A DNA stretch of 64,000 nt. Source: Cololabis saira. Lineage: Eukaryota > Chordata > Actinopteri > Beloniformes > Belonidae. Below are positions 49,201 through 61,200 of this stretch, piece by piece. A model generated the notes under the pieces. That model made no database searches, was not told where the DNA came from, and worked only from the letters and a program-made list of their open reading frames with translations. Each line of letters begins with the position of its first letter. Position 1 is the first letter of the stretch. The position numbers were made by a program, and so were the translations under genes. The DNA is taken from contig NC_084599.1 of assembly GCF_033807715.1 (NCBI RefSeq), positions 4,488,125 to 4,552,124 on the forward strand, written 5' to 3'.

Positions 49201-52200
49201 TAAAACTCTTGTTCACTTGGTTTATAAAAAAAAAAAAGAGAAATAAATGTCTTGCAAACTTCCCATGAGCATCAAAGTTGTTGTTGAACTGAGACTTACG
49301 TGTGAACCTATTTAGCCCTGGCGAGCTTTCCTCCTCTGAACTGTCGTCTGCAGCAAACAGAGCACAGAGAGCAAGGCGTGGCGGTGAAACACAGAGACAC
49401 ACTCATGGAAGCAAACACAGGTCTGTTAGAGGCAGCGGTGACGGAGAAACACAGCAGCAGCAGCAACGATAGAGGCCAGCGGCTGGAGTTAGCAGCACGG
49501 GCGGAGAAGCCTGGCCCTGCAGAGGAGTCTCAGTGCTGCTCTGCACACTGAGGTCAGCTCTGACTGCACTACGCAGCTGACCCATCAGTCAGCCCCAACA
49601 CCCAGAGGACTCGTCTCATGTCTGGCAGTTATACCTTTCTAGTTGCGCTTTTCCACCAGCACCTACTTGGCTCTACTCATCTAAACTCAGCCTGGTTTCT
49701 TTCCCATAACAATTCAGCACCTGGAGCAGAAGTAGGAGGTTGGAGAAGCTGCTGTGACGTATTTGATTGTGTATCTAAAGGAAGAAGACAACAACACTAA
49801 AGATGTAGAACCTGGAGGAGATGACAGATGTGCTGCTGGATCTGTGGCTTGTGTTCGATATCAATTTAAAAAATGAGAGAGAGAGAAGCTTCAAGCGGCT
49901 ACGCTTTTTTTTTTTGTTAGTTTGTCTCGGTGCTGCTGAAAAGTCAGCTGGAGCCGTGAGCAGCTATGAAGAGACAGAGCTCCTGGTAGATCTGGCCATT
50001 CCTTATCTCCGTCTAGATCTTTTTAATTCTCTCCTCAGCACCAGGTTTATGAACATCTGACCCTCAGAGTTGGATCATGAAACAGACTTTTGCTGCCGTT
50101 GCTGGTTGAATAAAATGAACAAGAATCCGTCAGAGTCTCTTTCACTGATTTCCTCCTCCTGACTCAAGGCTGAATTACGGTTCTGCATTAAACCTACGCC
50201 GTAGGGTGCGCGGCTACGTGGGAGTCTCTCCGTAGCCTACGCCGTAGCCTGACCTGCACCTCCCAAAAAATGGAACTACGACCCAACGCAGATCGAGAGG
50301 GCTGTGATTGGTTTGCTTGGTGCTTGGTGCATTTCCAGTTCCGGTTCGTGAAGCAGTCGTGAACTTTCAGCGCTCTTTTCTTCGTGTGTGTGTGTGTGAT
50401 TTTTTTTTCCAATTCAATCAATCAACTAGTGCTCTGGGGGGGTACTGCACCGCGGAGAAATGGAGAAGTCCAAAGGGTTCACTACGGCGTCACGGCAACG
50501 GAGTAGGCTCTGCGTTGGTTTAACGCAGAACCTTGAATCAGGCTTCAGACGTCTGACTCCAACCCCCCGACCAATCAGTGGCCTGTAGTGTGATGATGTC
50601 AGATACAGCTGACTCAGCAGCTTAGAACCTCGGCAGAATAGATACAGAAAAGTATCTACTCGGCACGTTAGACGTCTAGTGGGAAAGAACCAAACCGAGG
50701 AGAGTGGAGTCGGGCTGAGTAGGTGCTGGTGGAAAAGCGCCATAAGTGGTAGATTGGTTGATTTTGCCAGTGTTAAGTGGATTAGGACAGAAACCTGATT
50801 AGGCAGGTCAGAAATGCCTGATACAAACTGTTCAGTATTGATCAAATGTCCGTGGGGACAACTGCTGAGCTGTGAACATTCAACAAACACATCGTCCAGC
50901 CCTGAATCTGTAGGAAAGTGCTGAAGTCTTTTATTTCCTGTCAGACGGTATGAAGCCAAGACGTTTCCTGTTTCCCCCTCCAGCCCTGTCTGGTGTGTCT
51001 CCCTCCTGGAAGGCCGTGAGGCGTGAAGGCCGCACGAGTTCTCTGAAGGGTTAGTGTCTCAGGAGGAGAACTGTGGGCTCAGCGTCAGGCCTGGCCTCGG
51101 CCCACAAACAACACATTTCTTCCTGCCCGCTATACAAACAAAGGATATTCTGCACCGTCGTGCTCAACTCAATATAAAATAATTACTTCTTTAAATTTCC
51201 CTGAAAGTTGGGGAAGGCTTTGGACTTGGAAGAGACCATCGTTCTCTCTCTTTTTTTAATCTGCTGACATCTGTCCGTGTACGGAACAGTATTAGGGCCA
51301 TGCAGGAGAAAAAATATTTGAGAGGGGGAGATTTTCAAGAATAAAGTCGAAATTTCGTGAATAAAGTCGAAATTTCGCCTTTTTTCTCAACATTTCAACT
51401 TTATTCACGAAATTTTGACTTTTTTCTCGACATTTCGACTTTTTTCTTGAAATTGTACTTCAACATTAAGCTCGACATTTCGACTTTTTTCTTGAAGTGC
51501 AAAAGGAAAAAATAACTTCCTCCTCTAGAATATTATTTTATTTTTCTCCTGCCTGGCCCTAATACTCTTCCGTAGTCCGTGCTGTCCTTTCATGGACACT
51601 GATTTTTGTGTCAAATCACAGTTACAGTCACCTATTGATATCATTTGTTCTAAATGAGGTTATTTTCGTATTCTCGTCCCCCTCTTTACGAGCAGGAAAC
51701 TGCCTCTGCTCCGGCTGTTTCCAATGAAATAAAAGTCAGAGTGAATGCAGGAATCGCTGCATTCTTGTCCATCTGTTTCCACTTCTTTGTCCTGGGTTGG
51801 GGTTTAATGACAGAGATTATTTCGGAGATTAACTTAATCTTAAATGTAATGCTAAACATCCGGGGGTAGGAACCAGCTACCCAGACTCATGCTGGATCAC
51901 ATCGTCTCATAGCACATGCACTCAACTCCTCCTCCACAGGCTCCCCAGCTCATCGTGTTACGGAGATAAAACTTTAATACCACCTTGTCGTGTTAAAGTA
52001 CTATCTGGAAACGTTACACTTTCAAATTGCACCATTTTCTTGGTTTCATTACGTACATGACATTTCATGCAACCCTCTTTTTAAAGGTTAACTTTAGTAC
52101 CAATATAACCTAGAAAGAAGTCATTAAAAAGAGGTGCAGAGTAAAAACACTTCATTTCTCACCCAGAAGTGGCACGTATAGATAAATATTTCTACACAGG

Positions 52201-55200
52201 TAACTTTAGAATGGAATAAAGAGCAGTAAACAGCTGCTAGCACGTGTTGTTACCCCAGAACCCGGTGGAGTATGAGCAGTGTGGACGTTAGAGCGGCCGT
52301 TTCTACCTTGCTCCGTGCTGCAGTGCCACTGGTGGAAGTTGCGGCCGATGAGAATGAAGCTCCTGGTGGTGTCTGGGGGCTGGCTGAAGCTCTGGACCAG
52401 AGGGAACGGGGCAAACACGTCTCCGGACGGGGGGCAGCTGCACAAAGGGTTAGGAAACAGAGACCACATGCTTATTGTCATGGCGGACAGGTCGGTGTTT
52501 CTGGTCCACGGTTCACACGCAGCGCACGGCCCAGATGATTAGATTAGAGATTAGATTGTCCTTTATTCCTCCCTCAATGGGGAAATTCACTTTGTGCAGC
52601 AGCAGTACACTCACACATGCAGGGAAAGGGTAAAAAAGTTACAAAAAATATATAATTACAAAATATAAACTACAGAAGAGTAATAGGGCCAGGCAGGAGA
52701 AAAATAAAAATAATATTTTAGAGGAAGATTTTTTTTTCATTATGCACTTCTCGAAATGTCGAGAAAAAAGTTGAAATGTATTTCAACTTTATTCTCAAAA
52801 TTCTGACTTTATCCACGAAATTTCGACTTTATTCTTGAAATTGTATTTCAACGTTAATCTTGACATTTTGACTTTTTTCTCGAAGTGCACATTAAAAAAA
52901 AATCTTCCCCTCTCAAATATTTTTTCTCCTGCATGGCCCTGATACTCTTGATTTTCACTTGAAATAAGTAGAAAAATCTGCCAATGGAACAAGATTCATC
53001 TTCTCATTACAAGCAAAAAAATATTGTTCCTTATTTTAAGTGAAAATTTACTTGAAACAGGTGAAAATTGTCAAATAAGGTTATTTTTCTGGTAATGACT
53101 CTTGTTTTAAGTGTAATGACAGTTTTTGACTAAAAATGAGACATTGTAACTAGAAATAAGACAAATATTCTTGTTAAGATTTTGGGTTTTTCCAGTGCAC
53201 CTCCACCCACGTGCTGGACGTGGGACGCCTCCATCTCTGATCCCTCATCTTTTAGGAGTTTCTCCCCCAAAAAGGAGGTGCTCCGGCTGTAACTTCAGTC
53301 ACGCTGAGAAGCATTCTCAATAGAATGCATGGAGCGATAAGCATCTTCCCTGAAAGTTTAGCTCTCGCTGCTATTCCCATGAAACGGACAGATTTCACTG
53401 CCCATAGCCGACTGCATGGGACCTGAATGCAGCATCTTTCCACTCCAGCGGCCCCAGACAGCAGCGGGCCGGGCCAGCACTGCTAATGACTACTAACCAC
53501 CCCAACGCTCTTCAATGCAACACAATGTTCCTGTTCTCAAACTAAATCCAATTTAAAGTCAAATATATCAAGCAGCGTACATTTGGGAGCCACGCTGACT
53601 TTTGACTGACAACCTGATAGAGTGCAGTTGACAGTTTGCACCTATAAAGTACAATTCACCGGTGGCTGGGCCCACAAATGCCCTGCCAGCAAATTAGGGA
53701 GAAAGTGCCTTCATTACTCACATACTCATTTAACTTCTTCTTTTCTGACTGCCAAAGTGGAGGTACGGGCAGTGAGTGACCCTCCGCTGGGCCAGGGGAA
53801 AGCTCCAGGGTTACCAAAGGAATACAGGTGTGTTATATACACCTGTATGTCTGCAGTGGTTTGCAGCAGCCTTTTCAGGGTGGTGTTGGGCATGAAGGGA
53901 ACAAGAACTAAAACCCTAGCGGCGTGGCAGCTCCTGTGTCTGACTGGACTCTCAGCAGTCTGACCAGCACTGATCCAGCCGTACCCTCATCTGGGATTTC
54001 TGGCTTTTGTTCTCTCAGATGTAAGTAGCCTTGGATAAAAGTGTCTGCTAAATCACAGTAGTAGTAGTAGTAAGACACGATACGTAGACGCCCCATCGAG
54101 TCGTACGTCAACGTCGCCGCCATATTGGTTGTTCAAGACTGCACTGTAAACTAATACAAGTGAATGGACTTATTTTCATAAAGCGCCTTTCTACAAAGAC
54201 ATTTACGTTTTACGTCTCATTTATTCATTCACACACGCACTAAAACATTTAAAAAAAATTTCAAGTAACAAAATAACATTTGAACCATTTTTCAGACAAT
54301 AAAATAACATTTGAACCATTTTTCAGACAATAAAATAACATGTTTTGTTGATGAGAAAATATGTTTCTCTATTTTTCTTATTTTTGTGAGGGGGGATATA
54401 TATTGTTTTTCGGCACTACCTTGTTCTCTATAGCTGATACAACATGAATTACTCCTATGTGAGATCAATAAAGTTCTTATTTTTTCCATCAGAGAAAATT
54501 AAATATAATATATTTGTTTCCCAAGTATATTAGTGCGTGTGTGAATGAATAAATGAGACGTAAAACGTACATTTCTTTGTAGAGAGGCGCTTTATGAAAA
54601 TAAGTCCATTTACTTGTATTAGTTTACAGCCCAGTCTTGAACATCCAATATGGCGGAGACGTTGACGTGTCACAGCAGCGGGCAAGAACACTCGATGTGG
54701 CGTCTACGTATATGTCTATAGTAGCAGTAGTAGTAGTAGTAAATGATGAATTCATGTCCCCTCCAGCAGCAGCCTCTCACCTGGTCTTCTGGAAGGCCTT
54801 GACGGCCGTATCGCTGGCCAGAGAGCTGACCAGGCTGACGACCTCTGCCAGGACGGACGGCAGCAGGAAGTGGGATGCCACCTCAGCCGTGCACTGCTGG
54901 ATGGAGGGGCAGCCTGCTCCCACAGCCCCCACACCCCCGCACCAGGTTAGGAGAGACAGGGGAAGAGGGACAAACGTTAGTCATGGAACTGGAAATAAGT
55001 CGTGGTAAGACGTCTCAGCTCATGGCAGCACTCGGAAAACCCTTGCATATTTCTGTCCTGACTGTATCCGTGTAACGTACAACCACAGAGAGCTGCACCA
55101 CAACCCCCTAGCGCCCCCCACCCACAAAGACTGTCACGTATTTGATTGTGTATCTAAACGAAGAAGACAACAACACTAATGATGTAGAACCTGGAGGAGA

Positions 55201-58200
55201 TGATAGATGTGCTGCTGGATCTGTGACCTGTGTTCCATATCAAGATGTTGAAAGAGCCATATTGGACCAAAAACACAAAAAACAAATATGTCTGGAGCCG
55301 CAAAAAATGAAAAGTCTTGTATAAGCCTTAGAATGAAGACAAATGGCGAAAGGCGAAATGTCGAGAAAAAAGTTGAATGTTGAGAAAAAAGTCCAAATTT
55401 CGAGAAAAAAGTCAAAATGTCGAGAGAAAAAAGTCAGAATTTCGAGAAAAAAGTGGAAATGTTGAGATTAATGTTGAAGTACAATCTCGAGAAAAAAGTG
55501 GAAATGTTGAGAAAAAAGACAAATTTTCGAGAAAAAAATCGAAATGTCGCGAAAAAAGTCGAAATGTCGAGATTAAAAAAGAAAGGAAAAAGGAAGAAAA
55601 AATTTTAAAAAAAGAAGGAAGCAAAAAAAAGAAGAAAAAAAGAAAATAAAGAGGAAAAAAAGAAGAAAAAAGGAAAAAAAAAGGTCAAACATTTTTGAGA
55701 AAGCTCCAGGAGCCACTAGGGCGGCGCTAAAGAGCCGCATGCGGCTCTAGAGCCGCGGGTTGCCGACCCCTGGTTTAGAACCTCAGCAGAATAGTTACAG
55801 AAAAAGTATCTACTCGGCACGTTAGACCCCTGGTGGACCCCGAGGAGAGTCGGGCTGAGTAGGTGCTAGTGGAAAAGCACCATTACAAGTCCGACCAGGG
55901 AGGACAACATTCTGGATCCCTGCTACACCTCATCAGGGATGCTGATCACGCCGTCCCCGCGCTGCACCGGCCCCTCCCACCACGCCAGGGTCCACCTGAT
56001 TCCTACGTCCAGGCACAAACTAAAGCTCTGCACACCTGTAGTGAGTCTGATTGGGATCCAGTCCTACCCAGTGTTGCAGTGTTGCCCCCCCCCCATCAAC
56101 CTGACCCAACATGACAGATGTAGCCATCAGCTCCCAACAACGTACCGTGTTTGGCCATGAACAGGATCCAAGGCTGGCAGGTATCCTGGTAAACGGGGTG
56201 CAGCGTCCCCACGTCCCCCTCTTCCAGCTGAGACACCTGTCTCCTGAGGACAGACAGGCAGCGTTACTCCCAACCCTGGAACAGCACTGGAGAAGAAGGG
56301 AATCTGGCAGGTCCAAATCAGTGAAATGGTTTTCCTGTTCGCATCACCAACTATGATCAGTATGAAAGAGAATTAGGGCCAGGCAGGAGAAAAATAAAAA
56401 TACAATTTTAGAGGAAGATTTTTTTTTTCATTATGCACTTCGAGAAAAAAGTCAAAATGTCGAGAAAAAAGTTAAAATGTCGAGATTAATGTTGAAGTAC
56501 AATTTCAAGAAAAAAGTCAAAATGTTGAGAAAAAGTTGAAATTTCGTGAATAAAGTTGAAATGTTGCACAATAAAAACAAATCTTTCCCTCTCAAATATT
56601 TCTCCTGCATGGCCCTGATACTGTTCCGTAGATCAGAAGTCTGAACACAGACCATTATTATTACGTGAGCGGTGCCATGTTTCTGCAACAGCATATATTA
56701 AATCACTAAAGTCAATGACTGAATGTTGATGAAGTTGTATTTATGAATTTTCATTCTTCTTCCGGCTCTCGACGAAGGCAGACGCTTTTCTGCTCCTCTC
56801 CCTTATCTATCTGCCCTGCTACTGCTTTTGTCCTGTCTTGTCTTCAGAGTCTCTCCTTTTCACTCCTCCGAAACTCTACAATCATGGAATTGATTAACTG
56901 GTCTCTCAGCACAATTGACCAAATTTTTGCGACAAGAAGTCAGGGGGTAAGGGAGCCCTCCTGCCCCGATGGGACATTTTTTGCTGGATACACAATGGAT
57001 TCCTACAAATATTGGAAACCGTTGTGTTTGGCGATCCTGTCTGTCCAGGACGTTGAAGATGCTTCATAATTGGATTTATGATAGCAGGATTTCTCCTAAT
57101 CGGAGGGGGGGGATTCCTGGTCTACCGACAAACGCATAAGTTGTCGACAGCTGTTTTGGCCCTTTCAGAGCTGCCAGACGTGGCTGAGGGGGATCAGCTC
57201 TGCGACTAACACTCAGACTTTAACACTGGGGGAGCAAAGCCGTAAGCTGGATGCAATTCTTGAACAGAATTGCAGACTAGCGGCGGTCTTTGAGCTCATT
57301 GGCAAGATTGATAAGACCTTGGAGAAGTTGGAAGCTCGGCTTGGCGGGAATTGATCACAATTTGTCTGTTTGGAGTCGCCATTGAGGAACCAGAGACTTA
57401 AAGGAGCTTGAGGCAGGATGGAGGCAGGATTTATGAAAAAAATGTGTATACGTTTTAAGTTTTCTAGTAATAATGTCAGATGAAGCGTTCCAAACCAAAA
57501 AGAATGAGCCCTCTAGTGTATCTCTCTGTATCTGTGCTGCAAAATGTGCTGCAACTGTAACCGGAATTTCCCGCGCTGTCCTGCGGATGTGACGTCATTG
57601 ACGCTGCATGCGCGTTCTCCCCGTTCTCCCGTGCCAGCTTCGCTGTTGGCTGCAGTACCCCCGACGGCCGTCGTGGCGAAGGGTGGCGCTATAGAGTCTC
57701 ATTTCTTAAAAGGAGCCTCATGCTCCTTTAAGGCAGATGGAAAGTTACTGGAGTCTGTCTGTTTGCAATATAATTGTTGATTCTATAATCTGGCCTTGAC
57801 AGGGCGGTTTGGCCGATCGCTATAGTCACAATCTCCCTGGTGGAATGTAAACAAGGGACTCTGCCCCCACTAGCCCTCCCCTCTCCCAGGAACATCTGTG
57901 GACCTGTTTCAGAACTGACCGAGCCGACTGATAACATCAAGGACATTGGCTGAGGAGCAGCTCTGAGCGAAGTTCACGGACTTACCGCTTACACACACAC
58001 TTGCTGATAACCACACCTCCCTCATTCTCAACGCCTTCCTCGCCCCCCCCCCTCCATCAAAGAGTCAGACGACCTGCTGTTGGTTAAAGAAAGATCACAC
58101 GGGCTCCACCTTTGGACCTGCTCCAGCTCCAGCTCCACCCACACCTCTGCTCCACCTCCACCCCCACCTCTGGACCCGCTCCACCCCCACCCCCACCTCT

Positions 58201-61200
58201 GGACCTGCTCCACCCCCACCCCCACCTCTGGACCTGCTCCACCCCCACCCCCACCTCTGGACCTGCTCCAGCTCCACCGCCAGGGCCTTCTCCTGGCTCC
58301 ACTGCTGCTTCACGTTCTCCGTCTTGTGTCTGCGCCGGACGGCCCGACCCTCCTCTCCCTTCTCCTGCACGATGTCGTCCGTGGTTTTGGGGCTTCCGAT
58401 TTCCCCCGAGTCAGGTTTACTCTGCAGAAACAGAAACACCAACCGATCAAAATACTAAACACCAGCGTTGACGTGATGAAACAAGCGGACGGGCAGAACC
58501 TCTCCCAACATTCAGTGAATATCGTATTGGCCCGAATATAAGACAGTGTTTTTTGCATTGAAATAAGACCAAAGTTGGGGTCGCCTTCCATCCAGGGTCT
58601 AGACATTATACCCATTCACAACGCTAGATGGCGCCAGATATCTTTAAAGCCAATGCTGAACTTAACCCAGGCCAAAGCCAACCCCTGTCACGAAGAACAC
58701 AAATAAAAAATAGCGGTAAGAAAGAAAAGAGAAGACCATAAGAAAAGAGATAACAGAAAATGGAGAAACGTAGCGACAATCCGGAGAAAAGTGGGTGGAA
58801 GATCGGCAGGTGCACCGGCAGCTGAGGAGAAGTTATGATGCAAACTTCAAGATGATGATTTGAATGAGGCAAAATAACATGCTTTATTTCTCAAATATAT
58901 TGTTATAATCATTTGTTTCAGATGTCTTTTTTCAAACTTGAGTCTTGAAAAAGAGGGGGTCGTCTTATAATCAGGGTGGTCTTAAAATCAGGGTGGTCTT
59001 ATATTGGGGCCGATACGGTACTGTCAGCAGGGCTGGCTTCACTGCAGCAGGAAACAGTTGGAGGACAGACAGGAGGACAGACAGGAAGAGGCTGACCAGT
59101 ATGTCCCAGAAGCTCCGGCGGGTGCTCTTGCTGGTGGGGGTGGTGGACTCAGGTGTGCTGGTCCCGGCCACAGGGGGGCCCCCCGGGGTCTGGGTCAGAG
59201 TGATGGGTGACGGGCTGCTCTTGAACACCCTGGAGCCGCTGCGCTGCCTGGGGCTGTCCTTCACCTCCTTCACCTCCTTCACCTCCGGCAGAGACACCAG
59301 CGGCCCTGGAGACACCGGTCACAACAAGCATCGGTCACACTCTCCCAACCAAGGAGCCAATATCACAGTAGACATGCTGACACATGCATACCACGTGGTT
59401 TATTTAGTTATTCTTTATTTCATTCATTAAAAGAAAAACAAAACAGTTCAATATAATTACAACAAATCTATTTCCTTGAATGAAAGGGAATAGAAAGAAG
59501 ACTTAGGGCCAGTCCCAATCCCCCCCTAGTCCTACTTTTCAGTCCTAACCCTAAATTTTGTGCGTTCCCTTGAGGGTAGTGGTGTCCCAATTCCTCTTTG
59601 CATGTAGGGCTAGTGGACATAACGAGGGCTAGTGTGTATGAATCTAGCCCTTCACAGAAGGATTTCAGATGCTGACTCACCGACCGAGGGCTAGAGAAAA
59701 TTTCCCAGAATGCTTTACGTCGTCATTTGCGGACTGAATCAAACAAAAAAAACATTGCGGACATTTCTAATTTTTAGTGAATAAAATCAATATTTTGAGT
59801 TAGTTTCTGCATAAAAACGCGTTTTGATTACATTTTTAGCAAGAAATATATATTTTACTTTCATAATATTCACTCAGTGAATGTACATAATCACTCGCTT
59901 GGTCGTTGTTGCGAAGTCTTTGCAGATCTCGCCAGAATAAAGGCTGATTTATGGTTCCGCGTTACACCAACGCAGAGCCTACAGCGTAGGTTACGCGGCG
60001 ACGCGCGCAGTACGCCGTACCCTACGCCGTACCCTACGCCGTAGGCTCTGCGTCGATTTAACGCGGAAACATAAATCGCCAGCAGCTCTTCTCATCCCCC
60101 AAAAACATCGGATCAAATTTCTTAACAGGCGTTATTGGGATAAACTGAGCTCAGGTTGGGGATCTTAACGGTTCGCCTGAAAAAATATTAAAACTTAATA
60201 AAGTGGCATATTAACAGCGCTACAGCGGAAATTTAAACAGCTTTTAACTCTCAGCTTCCTGATATGGTGTGATGTATGTGCAAACGTAACTACGCAGTCG
60301 CTTACGTACCCGAACGTAAACCACGCAGTGACGTAGCAAGTGGTGTCCCAATCCCTAGGGAACATTACAAGGGTGCTACACCTGTGGCTTCATTTTTAGC
60401 GCTAGTGGTAGAAAGTATGGGGTGTATTGGGATTGGCACTAAGCTCATTTTATCTGTCCCTCTTTCCTAAGAAATAAAATTTCAATAAAAAAATTTTAAA
60501 AAACAAATGACAAATTACGCAATTTAAAAAAAACTACAAACAAAAAAACAAACCCAAAACTACAACAAAGTTATAAAATAACACAAAAAAGCTGTCGTCA
60601 AATACAGATAGTCGTATTCTTTTTTGATTCAAAGAAAAAAAAAATCTGACAATGGTGCTAAAAAGAGAGAGAGAAACAAAAGAAAACCCACCTAACTTAA
60701 AAATTATCATGATATTTCTTCATCAAACTGGATTTTATTATTCTTTTAAATGTAATGTTTTATTTGCATTCTTTGGCTTCTGTTTCCAGATTGTTCCATA
60801 AACTGATACCTTTTACAGAAACACAATGTTCCATTCATTTTGTCCTGAATGAAAGTTATAGTTATTTTCTCTTTTTTCAAATTTTTTCTGTATATTGATT
60901 GGCAAAATTTTCCCAATCAATAATAATCAATGAAAAGTTCCCGCCTGACCACTGCAGGAAGCTGTTGTTCATGCCTCGCACAACTCTGTTAAGGTCATAA
61001 GGTCTCCCGTGGGTGCAGACTACATGCAGTGGCTTCAGTCTTTCACCCGCTGGAGCTTTGGTCATTGCTTCTCTTTTCTATACGCTGGGGTACCAGGGCC
61101 ACCAATCTTGGGGCCATTACTTTTTAGCATACAGGACTGTCTCAGAAAATTTGAATATTGTGATAAAGTCCTTTATTTTCTGTAATGCAAAAATGTCATA

